Shown: in pieces, positions 1 through 5,643 of the stretch
Position numbering within the stretch: position 1 is the stretch's first letter
How the letters are laid out: every line of letters begins with the position of its first letter
Origin: Verrucomicrobiota bacterium
GTDB lineage: Bacteria > Verrucomicrobiota > Verrucomicrobiia > Limisphaerales > UBA1100
Direction of reading: 5' to 3'
DNA: 7,168 nt
Assembly: GCA_015660155.1 (NCBI GenBank)
Contig: DQLO01000016.1
Span: 1-7,168, forward strand
Position numbers and translations under genes: made by a program
Notes under the pieces: generated by a model
Database searches by the model: none
The model's input: only the letters and a program-made list of their open reading frames with translations
Told to the model about the DNA's origin: nothing

Positions 1-66
1 CAATTTCTCAATGCAACAGCCACAGCCGCGCTGGCCTTTCCGTTTGTGGCAACACGTTCGTGGGCC
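1..66 (+). other. C-terminal part of a Tat signal peptide coding segment
   Basis: The first 22 codons read QFLNATATAALAFPFVATRSWA: a QFL start, a small hydrophobic stretch rich in Ala, then a short polar part and an Ala that could be the cleavage site. QFL is what usually follows the two arginines in Tat signals. The arginines themselves would be encoded just before base 1, so this is an inference from the remaining part. The mature protein would begin near KSPNSAVRH, directly ahead of the Rossmann fold. Confidence 0.7.
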
Positions 67-1305
67 AAATCGCCGAACAGTGCTGTGCGCCACGTCAGCT
101 TTGGCGCGAATGGAATGGCGTTTGCCGACCTCAACGCCATTTCTAAAGTGAGCAATGTGGAGATGATTGCCGCAGCGGAAATTGATCCCGCGCGCGCCAC
201 TCGATTTGCCAAGGCGTTTCCCAAGGCCAAAATCTATTCGGACTGGCGCGAGTTGCTGGACAAAGAGGCGAAGAATTTTGACACCGCCAATGTGTCCACG
301 CCCGATCATATGCACGCGCCGATTGGGATGAGCGCAATGCAACTGGGCAAACACGTCTATGGACAGAAACCGCTGACGCACGATGTTTACGAAAGCCGCC
401 GGCTGGCCGAGTACGCCGCCGAGAACAAGCTCGTCACGCAAATGGGAATTCAAATCCACTCCCATCAGGCGTATCGCGAGGCAGTTGAGATGGTGCACCA
501 AGGCGCGATCGGTAAAGTCACCGAGGTGCACACTTGGAGCAGTAAAAAATGGGGGGATACTAATCCGCGCCCCGACCGCAAGGACGCCCTGCCCGCGGGT
601 TTCAATTGGGATGCGTGGTGCGGTGTCGCGCCAAAGCCCGATTTTATCAAAGGCTACTATCACCCCGGCCAATGGCGCAAGCGGCTCGACTATGGCACCG
701 GCACCTTTGGCGATATGGGCTGCCACATTTACGATCCAATGTACGGTGCCGTTGGCCTCACCGCCCCGCTCAGCGTGCGCAGCGAAGGCGCGGCTCCCGT
801 GCCCGGCGCCCACAGCTGGAACGTCAACGCCAAGATCCATTATGTTTTTCCCGGCACAAAATATACCGCCGGCAAAACCGTGAACGTGACGTGGTACGAC
901 GGCAATCAACGCCTGTCCGCCGAGGTGCAAAAACGCATCGGCCACAAACTTCCCGGCCAAGGCTCTGTGCTCTTCGGCACGAAAGGCCACATGATCATCC
1001 CGCACATCGGCAAAGCCATTTTGTTGCCCAAGGAAAAATACGCAGACTTCAAGCGCCCCGCGATTGAGGGCGTGAACCACTGGGCATCGTTCGTCAACGC
1101 CGCCCGCGGTGAAGGCAAAACCTCGGCTCACTTCGGCTACGCCGGTCCGTTAACCGAGGCCGTGCTACTCGGCGGCATCGCCACCCGTTTCCCGAAGCAA
1201 ACCCTCAAGTGGGACGCAAAAAAACTGACCTTCACCAACCACGAAAAAGCCACCACCTTTGTGCGTAAAGAATACCGCAAAGGATGGGAGGTGAAGGGGC
1301 TTTAA
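1..1305 (+). CDS. Gfo/Idh/MocA family oxidoreductase, probably Tat-exported (5' end outside the window)
   Basis: This is a predicted NAD(P)-dependent sugar or polyol dehydrogenase-like protein; its substrate cannot be told from the sequence. The frame is open to the first base and reads QFLNATATAALAFPFVA, then a possible cleavage site after SWA. This matches the end of an RRxFL-type Tat signal whose twin arginines lie just upstream. The GTG at 46 is therefore unlikely to be the start. In fragment numbering (434 residues visible), the Rossmann glycine motif is GANGMA at 35-40, an acidic residue after strand 2 is D62, STPDHMH spans 99-105, and the family's EKP motif appears as GQKPL at 121-125 with K123 kept. 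The C-terminal domain has a catalytic-type D238/H242 in GDMGCHIYD. Size and motifs resemble the Tat-signal oxidoreductases common in Planctomycetota and Verrucomicrobiota. By analogy with Zymomonas glucose-fructose oxidoreductase, it would be exported folded with bound cofactor. Its stop overlaps that of the convergent methyltransferase gene. Confidence 0.9.
   Translation, partial: QFLNATATAALAFPFVATRSWAKSPNSAVRHVSFGANGMAFADLNAISKVSNVEMIAAAEIDPARATRFAKAFPKAKIYSDWRELLDKEAKNFDTANVSTPDHMHAPIGMSAMQLGKHVYGQKPLTHDVYESRRLAEYAAENKLVTQMGIQIHSHQAYREAVEMVHQGAIGKVTEVHTWSSKKWGDTNPRPDRKDALPAGFNWDAWCGVAPKPDFIKGYYHPGQWRKRLDYGTGTFGDMGCHIYDPMYGAVGLTAPLSVRSEGAAPVPGAHSWNVNAKIHYVFPGTKYTAGKTVNVTWYDGNQRLSAEVQKRIGHKLPGQGSVLFGTKGHMIIPHIGKAILLPKEKYADFKRPAIEGVNHWASFVNAARGEGKTSAHFGYAGPLTEAVLLGGIATRFPKQTLKWDAKKLTFTNHEKATTFVRKEYRKGWEVKGL
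1302..1305. other. Shared TTAA: overlapping stop codons of two convergent genes
   Basis: The oxidoreductase stop TAA (1303-1305, + strand) and the methyltransferase stop TAA (complement of 1302-1304) lie inside one TTAA palindrome. There is no room for a separate terminator between the genes, and no stem-loop with a T-run is visible nearby. The same arrangement recurs at 5034-5037. Confidence 0.95.
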
Positions 1306-2348
1306 GACCGCCAACATTCTAACACCTTGAAGCTGCGCCCGAGATGTTCAGGATGCACGAGCGTTTGGAATTGTCGCGTGCGTTGGGGAGTCCATTCAGG
1401 AAACACATCGGGTCTTTGCAACGTTTGCTCGAAGATGCGGACGAGCCATTGGGCTTGGGTTGAAACAGCCCGGCCCTGAACACCAGCTGCCTTGGCGGCA
1501 AAATCCAGTTCCGCAAGATTCACCGAAGCGGTAAGGTCTTGTTCACCCACGTTGGCCAGTAAGTCTTCGCTCAATTTGTGTTGATGAAAGGCCCGCAAAG
1601 TTCCGTGCGGGCGCGGCGGAACAAAAAATTCCTCCGCTTCCAAAAAATAATCTATCGCCACTGCACGGCCATCCCGTAAGGAACTGCACGCATCATTCCA
1701 AAAAGGCGCGATGGTGGGAACGTGAATCATTCCGCTGCCATCAGGTAAATGAGCGCCAACATTCCACGTGTCCTTCACAGCTTCCATTCGCCGCCATTCG
1801 AATTGGCCGTCACTCTCACCGACTCCGCATTCAAACCAGTTTTGTGCTTCGGCGGCCCACTCAAGTTTCCGTGCAGGGAAAGCATCGAGCAACTCGTTGC
1901 AGTAAAACACGCCTCGAAACGATTCAGGAAATCTCTCCGTCCACGAAAATTTCGCTTTGTGGGAATCAAGCGTTTCCACTTGCCATTCGCGATGCAGTCC
2001 GGAGGGTTCCATCAAAACCAGCATGGTGCGCTCGTAAATTTCCGGACGCCATTCGCGAAGATAGTTCAACACATCACGGGCCAATTGCCCCTCATGCGCG
2101 CCGGCCTCGATGAGTTGCACCTCGCCCGCAATGGGTTCCAACCATTCGGCAAATTGAAAGCCAAGCAATTCACCGAACACACTCCCCACACTCACGCTGG
2201 TGTAAAAATCACCGCTGCGGCCCACGTCGCGGTGGGTTTCGTAATACCCCAAACCCGGCTCGTAGAGGGCCATCTCCATAAAACGACTGAATGGAATGCC
2301 GCCTTTCTCGGCGATTTCAGCGTGGATTCGTTGCTCCAGTTCGTTCAT
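1302..2348 (-). CDS. SAM-dependent methyltransferase of the MidA/NDUFAF7 family (COG1565, DUF185)
   Basis: This is a 348-residue class I methyltransferase. The human homologue NDUFAF7 dimethylates an arginine of the complex I subunit NDUFS2. The bacterial substrate is not established, so a role in respiratory complex assembly here is inference. Motifs in order: MALYEPGLGYY (26-36) and GDFYTSVSVGSVFGELL (46-62), the family's N-terminal signature; the SAM-binding segment EAGAHEGQLARDVL (81-94), where His replaces the usual Gly; NELLDAFPAR (151-160), highly typical of the family; IDYF (232-235); and GTLRAFHQH...GEQDLTASV (249-276). I chose ATG at 2348 because family similarity begins at MNELEQRIH. 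An upstream extension to 2516 would run antisense through tlyA and has no family character. There is no Shine-Dalgarno sequence before this start. The gene is divergent from tlyA across 52 bp and convergent with the oxidoreductase. Confidence 0.9.
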   Translation of the reverse strand: MNELEQRIHAEIAEKGGIPFSRFMEMALYEPGLGYYETHRDVGRSGDFYTSVSVGSVFGELLGFQFAEWLEPIAGEVQLIEAGAHEGQLARDVLNYLREWRPEIYERTMLVLMEPSGLHREWQVETLDSHKAKFSWTERFPESFRGVFYCNELLDAFPARKLEWAAEAQNWFECGVGESDGQFEWRRMEAVKDTWNVGAHLPDGSGMIHVPTIAPFWNDACSSLRDGRAVAIDYFLEAEEFFVPPRPHGTLRAFHQHKLSEDLLANVGEQDLTASVNLAELDFAAKAAGVQGRAVSTQAQWLVRIFEQTLQRPDVFPEWTPQRTRQFQTLVHPEHLGRSFKVLECWRS

Positions 2349-2400
2349 GGCTTGCGGTGGGCGGCGCGTTGTTTTACAAACGCCGCCACATCCTGACCCT
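2349..2400. promoter_or_regulatory. Divergent intergenic region between the methyltransferase gene and tlyA
   Basis: This 52-bp gap is the only true intergenic space in the window and separates two divergent start codons. Any promoters for both genes must lie here or inside the opposite gene. I see no clear -35/-10 pair on either strand. The middle is occupied by an inverted repeat (2360-2387). Neither start codon has a Shine-Dalgarno sequence in this gap. Confidence 0.6.
2360..2387. repeat. Inverted repeat / potential hairpin centred in the divergent region
   Basis: The left arm GGCGGCG (2360-2366) and right arm CGCCGCC (2381-2387) are perfect reverse complements. Inside them, TTGT (2369-2372) and ACAA (2376-2379) also pair around a TTT loop. 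The total is 11 paired bases with a small internal bulge (CG against A). A second, slightly shifted symmetry, GCGTT (2366-2370) with AACGC (2379-2383), is also present. It could be a DNA operator for both genes or an RNA hairpin in either leader. It lacks a T-run and sits upstream of both genes, so it is not a terminator. Confidence 0.6.
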
Positions 2401-3162
2401 ATGTCACCTGCAGCATCAACCCGTAAACGTCTCGACCAGGCCTTGTTTGACAATGGCCAAACCGAGAGTCGTGAAAAAGCCAAGCGCCTCATCATGGCTG
2501 GCAAAGTCCGTATCAACGATCAGTTGGCGCGCAAGCCCAGCGATTCCGTGCTGCCGGAGGATCGGCTGGAAATTCAGGAGCCGGAGAAATATGTGAGCCG
2601 CGGCGGCTTCAAGCTGGAGAAGGCGTTGGAGGAATTTCCGATTGAGGTGAAAGACGCCATCGCGGTGGATCTCGGCGCGTCCACGGGCGGCTTTACCGAT
2701 TGCCTGTTGCAAGCCGGTGCCAAGCGCGTGTACGCGGTGGACGTGGGCAAGGGCCAACTCGCGTGGCATTTACGGCGCGATCATCGCGTGATCGTGATGG
2801 AAAAAACCAACGCACGCTATCTCGAGCGCGGCGCGTTGCCAAAAAATTTCGAGCGCGCGGATGTGGTCACCATCGATTGCTCGTTTATTTCTCTGCGCAA
2901 AATCATCCCCGCCGCCGTTGCTTTATTGCGTGGAGGCGGTACACTGATTGCGCTGATTAAGCCGCAGTTTGAAGCCGCCAAAATCGAAGTGGACAAAGGC
3001 GCGGGCGTCATCAAAGACCCCGCCATCCACGCGCGCGTGGTGAACGAGCTGCGGGCATTTGTAGAAGAACACGGCGGATTGGTGTGGCGCGGCGATGTGG
3101 AATCGCCCCTCATCGGCCCCAAAGGCAACAAAGAATTTCTGGCTTGGATTGAAAAAAAATAA
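2401..3162 (+). CDS. tlyA: TlyA family rRNA 2'-O-methyltransferase (S4 domain plus FtsJ-like domain)
   Basis: This 253-residue protein is close to mycobacterial TlyA in length. Characterised TlyA enzymes methylate cytidine 2'-hydroxyls in rRNA (16S C1409 and, in some species, 23S C1920), which affects capreomycin sensitivity; some homologues are also called haemolysins. An S4 RNA-binding domain covers roughly 8-60 (KRLDQAL, REKAKRLIMAGKVRIND). The FtsJ-like Rossmann domain follows, with SRGGFKL at 66-72 and the SAM motif DLGASTGGFTD at 90-100. The K-D-K-E catalytic set is visible as K71, D159 (TIDCSF), K187 (LIKPQFE) and E234 (GDVESP). ATG 2401 is chosen because the S4 domain begins directly after it; the frame is open further upstream but that part overlaps the divergent gene. 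It is followed immediately by nadK, as in mycobacteria. The last codons are GAA AAA AAA TAA, giving an A8 run at the stop. Confidence 0.94.
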   Translation: MSPAASTRKRLDQALFDNGQTESREKAKRLIMAGKVRINDQLARKPSDSVLPEDRLEIQEPEKYVSRGGFKLEKALEEFPIEVKDAIAVDLGASTGGFTDCLLQAGAKRVYAVDVGKGQLAWHLRRDHRVIVMEKTNARYLERGALPKNFERADVVTIDCSFISLRKIIPAAVALLRGGGTLIALIKPQFEAAKIEVDKGAGVIKDPAIHARVVNELRAFVEEHGGLVWRGDVESPLIGPKGNKEFLAWIEKK

Positions 3163-4030
3163 ACCCATCAAGACCGTTGGCCTCATCGCCAACCCGAATC
3201 ACACCACCGAAACGGACATGGTGCGCGCAGTTGCCGACCTCATCACCGGCGCCGGTCGCAAGCTGATGGTGGATCAAACCACCGTAAACGCCACCGGCGT
3301 GGACGGCATCACACTGCCCAATCTCGTCGAGGTGGCCCGCCTGTGCGACCTCATGGTGGTGGTGGGCGGCGACGGCACCGTGCTGCACGTGGCGCGCAAA
3401 ACCGCCGGCAGCAATACCCCCATCCTCGGCGTCAACTCCGGACGCCTCGGCTTTCTCACCTCCGCCTCGGAGGAAACTCTGGAGGAAGGCCTCGAAAAAT
3501 TGTGGCACGGCAAATACATCGTGGATCCGCTGCCGCTCATCGAGGCCACCGGCAAACACGCCGGCAAAAATTACAAGGCGCTGGCGTTGAACGACATCCT
3601 CATCAGCCGCGGCGCCAACCCGCGCCTCGTGGAATTGGAAGTGGCAATGGACGGCGAGGCGCTCACGCAATATCGCTGCGACGGCCTCATCGTCGCCACG
3701 CCCGCCGGTTCCACGGCGTATTCGCTGGCCGCCGGTGGCGCGGTGGTCACCCCGCGCGCGGAGGTGCTCACGCTAAATCCCATTTGCCCGCAGGCGCTTT
3801 CCAATCGACCGCTCATCGTGAGCTTCAAATCCACGATCGAAGTCACTATTTTGAAACATCGCGCCGAGACTTATCTTTCCGCCGATGGCCAAATGCAAAC
3901 GGAACTCTCCACGGGCGATCGCATCCGCATTCGGCGCAGTCGCCAAAAGGCGCGGTTGGTGCGGCTCGAAGGCCATTCGTTTTTCGAGACGCTGCGCCAC
4001 AAACTCAACTGGACCGGCTCCCACGCCTGA
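3149..4030 (+). CDS. nadK: NAD kinase
   Basis: This ATP- or polyphosphate-dependent kinase makes NADP from NAD in the cytosol. The 293 residues counted from TTG 3149 fit the usual size. Motifs: GLIANP near the N-terminus (11-16, strand 1), the signature GGDGT at 73-77 with catalytic D75, NSGRLGFLT (96-104), LND (147-149, Asp where the NE form is usual), DGLIVATPAGSTAYSLAAGG (178-197), LSNRPLIV (217-224) and SADGQ (245-249). The start is uncertain. TTG 3149 gives MKKNKPIKTVGLIANP, a normal N-terminus, and overlaps tlyA by 14 bp. ATG 3095 would add 18 residues encoded inside tlyA. ATG 3218 would remove the first strand and is unlikely. No good ribosome binding site precedes TTG, so expression may depend on coupling to tlyA. 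The gene ends in TGATG, with its stop sharing one base with the next start. Confidence 0.95.
   Translation: MKKNKPIKTVGLIANPNHTTETDMVRAVADLITGAGRKLMVDQTTVNATGVDGITLPNLVEVARLCDLMVVVGGDGTVLHVARKTAGSNTPILGVNSGRLGFLTSASEETLEEGLEKLWHGKYIVDPLPLIEATGKHAGKNYKALALNDILISRGANPRLVELEVAMDGEALTQYRCDGLIVATPAGSTAYSLAAGGAVVTPRAEVLTLNPICPQALSNRPLIVSFKSTIEVTILKHRAETYLSADGQMQTELSTGDRIRIRRSRQKARLVRLEGHSFFETLRHKLNWTGSHA
3152..3159 (+). other. A8 homopolymer across the tlyA stop / nadK start junction
   Basis: Eight consecutive A residues lie between the GAA codon of tlyA and its TAA stop, and at the same time form the second to fourth codons of nadK (AAA AAA AAT) in the next frame. Loss of one A in the transcript, or a +1 ribosomal shift, would join TlyA to NadK in frame as about 542 residues. 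Whether this happens is not shown by the sequence. Confidence 0.85.
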
Positions 4031-5037
4031 TGGTGCGACTCAAGGACATCGCTGCCACCGCGGGCGTGTCGGTGATGACCGTCTCCAAGGCACTGCGCGA
4101 CGAGCCGGATATTTCTGCCAAAACCAAAGCGCGCATTAAAACGCTCGCCGCCGAGGTCGGCTATATGCCCAACCACTCCGCGCGCGGATTGCGCACGCGC
4201 AAGACGCATCAGTTCGGGCTTCTCATTTCCTCGCTCACCAATCCCGTTTACACGCGCACCTTTATGGCCATCGAGGAACAGGCGCACGAGATGGGCTACG
4301 AAATTATTCTCGCGCAAACGCTGAATAATCCCGCGCGCGAAGCGGCGTGCATCCGACGCCTGCTCGCGCGGCAAGTCGACGGCCTCTTCATCCGCCCCGT
4401 TTATCGGCCCGACCCCAGCGCGGTGATTTATGATGAGCTAAAAAAACACAAAATGCCCACCGTCATCCTCGGGCATCGCGCGTTATTTTGCAGTGACTTT
4501 CCGAATGTGGAAACGGACGACCTTGCCGCCACTGAAGCCGCCACCCAACATTTGCTCGAGCTGGGCCACAAACGCATCGCGTGTTTTGCCGGGCCCACAT
4601 TTGCGCCGTGGGCACAGGAACGCTTCGAGGGCTATCGGCGCGCGCTGATGGAGCAGCAAATTGAGGTGGACGAAAAACTCATCTTCCATTCCGGCTCCAC
4701 CATCGAGGAAGGCAAAGCCGCCGCGCTGCAATTGATCGATGAACGCCCCGGCGCGACCGCCATCCTCGCCGCCAATGACCTCGTCGCCATCGGAGCCGCC
4801 ACCACGTTACTCGATCAAGGCGTAAAAATTCCTGAAGAGATTTCCGTAGTCGGCTTTGGCAACACCCTCACCGCCGAACATTTCCGAGTGCCCCTCACCA
4901 CAATAAGCCAACCCAAATACCGCCGAGGTATTTCCGCGATGGAATCCATGAGCGCCCTCCTCGCCGGAGAATCCGTGGGCACAAAAAGATTAGCCGCCGA
5001 ATTAGTCATCCGCAAAAGCACCGCCGCGCCCGCTTAA
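4030..5037 (+). CDS. LacI/GalR family transcriptional regulator
   Basis: This 335-residue DNA-binding repressor-type regulator has the standard LacI length. The N-terminal helix-turn-helix is MVRLKDIAATAGVSVMTVSKALRD (1-24), with the usual VSVMTVSKAL recognition region, followed by the GYMPNHSARGLRTRKT hinge (44-59; hinge Leu at 54). The effector-binding domain begins at FGLLISSLTNPVY (62-74). It continues through VDGLFIRP, LELGHKRIACFAG (176-188), ERFEGYRRAL and AILAANDLVAIGA (244-256). The late motif SVVGFGN (272-278) replaces the usual Asp of VGFDD with Gly. A sugar or similar small effector is expected, but none can be named. ATG 4030 shares one base with the nadK stop (TGATG), so termination-reinitiation coupling is likely. 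No sugar gene is adjacent; the nearest is the oxidoreductase at the left edge. Its target may be remote or its own operon. The stop overlaps that of ribE. Confidence 0.93.
   Translation: MVRLKDIAATAGVSVMTVSKALRDEPDISAKTKARIKTLAAEVGYMPNHSARGLRTRKTHQFGLLISSLTNPVYTRTFMAIEEQAHEMGYEIILAQTLNNPAREAACIRRLLARQVDGLFIRPVYRPDPSAVIYDELKKHKMPTVILGHRALFCSDFPNVETDDLAATEAATQHLLELGHKRIACFAGPTFAPWAQERFEGYRRALMEQQIEVDEKLIFHSGSTIEEGKAAALQLIDERPGATAILAANDLVAIGAATTLLDQGVKIPEEISVVGFGNTLTAEHFRVPLTTISQPKYRRGISAMESMSALLAGESVGTKRLAAELVIRKSTAAPA
5034..5037. other. Shared TTAA: overlapping stop codons of the LacI-type gene and ribE
   Basis: The regulator stop TAA (5035-5037, + strand) and the ribE stop TAA (complement of 5034-5036) share one TTAA palindrome, exactly as at 1302-1305. 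No terminator hairpin with a T-run separates the two transcription units. Confidence 0.95.
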
Positions 5038-5633
5038 CGCGCCGTAAATCGCTCAACGTATTTGCCGAGCATATCGGCTTCGAGATTCACTGCGTCGCCC
5101 ACGGCGCGTTCGCTTAACGCGGTAGACTCAAACGTGTGCGGGATAATCCAAATCGTGAAGTTCTCCTTTTCCACCGCGGCCACGGTGAGGCTGATGCCGT
5201 CCACGGCGATGGAGCCTTTGTGGATCACATAACGCATCACGTCTTCGGGCGCGGCAATTTGGAGTTGCTGATCGTCGCCTACTTTTTCCCACGTGGTAAT
5301 TTTCCCCATCCCGTCAATGTGGCCGGTGACAAAATGGCCGCCGAGGCGTCCACCCGCTTCGAGGCTGCGCTCGAGATTCACCTGCGATCCCGCGCGGCAA
5401 TGTTGGAGGTTGGTGAGGTTCCACGTTTCGTTGAGCAAATCAAACTGCGCCGTCTTGGCGCGGCCTTTGGTGGTGAGCTCGGCCACGGTGAGGCAGCAGC
5501 CGTTGACCGCGAGGCTGTCGCCCACCTTGAGCCCGCCGCCGGTTTTGCGGAGCGTCAGCGTGAGGCGGATGGATTTGTCGCCCGGATGGATGGATTCCAC
5601 CGTGCTGGTCTCTTCGATAATGCCCGTAAACAT
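5034..5633 (-). CDS. ribE: Riboflavin synthase (alpha subunit type)
   Basis: This enzyme catalyses the last step of riboflavin synthesis, dismutation of two 6,7-dimethyl-8-ribityllumazine molecules. The protein has 199 residues, normal for the family, and shows two tandem lumazine-binding repeats. The N-terminal MFTGIIEE (1-8) is diagnostic. Repeat 1 carries LAVNGCCLTV (41-50), FDLLNETWNLTNL (64-76) and VNLERSL (85-91). Repeat 2 carries GGHFVTGHIDGMG (98-110), IAVDGISLTV (142-151), IPHTFESTAL (164-173) and VNLEADMLGKYVER (182-195). ATG 5633 is set by the MFTGIIEE start. It lies 10 bp after the ribD stop with no Shine-Dalgarno sequence, which suggests operon expression with coupling to ribD. 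In some genomes this gene is called ribC. Confidence 0.96.
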   Translation of the reverse strand: MFTGIIEETSTVESIHPGDKSIRLTLTLRKTGGGLKVGDSLAVNGCCLTVAELTTKGRAKTAQFDLLNETWNLTNLQHCRAGSQVNLERSLEAGGRLGGHFVTGHIDGMGKITTWEKVGDDQQLQIAAPEDVMRYVIHKGSIAVDGISLTVAAVEKENFTIWIIPHTFESTALSERAVGDAVNLEADMLGKYVERFTAR

Positions 5634-5643
5634 CGCGCCGCAC

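Noticed and set aside
2360..2387. Hairpin in the divergent region as a rho-independent terminator
   Set aside because: It lies upstream of both flanking genes, with no T-run on either side, so nothing needs to terminate there.
1749..2396. 215-codon plus-strand reading frame antisense to the methyltransferase gene
   Set aside because: The translation has no recognisable domain and the opposite strand carries clear MidA/NDUFAF7 motifs over the same bases; it is a shadow frame.
2349..2516. N-terminal extension of the minus-strand methyltransferase by 56 codons
   Set aside because: The extension is antisense to the conserved S4 domain of tlyA, has no family similarity, and MNELEQRIH at 2348 is the natural family start.
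3110..3670. 186-codon minus-strand frame inside nadK
   Set aside because: It is rich in Ala, Gly, His and Val without any motif, and is fully antisense to the NAD kinase signature regions.
3343..4029. Long Arg/His-rich open stretch upstream of and in frame with the LacI-type regulator
   Set aside because: It is nadK read in another frame; the composition is typical of a shifted GC-rich gene, and LacI similarity begins exactly at ATG 4030.
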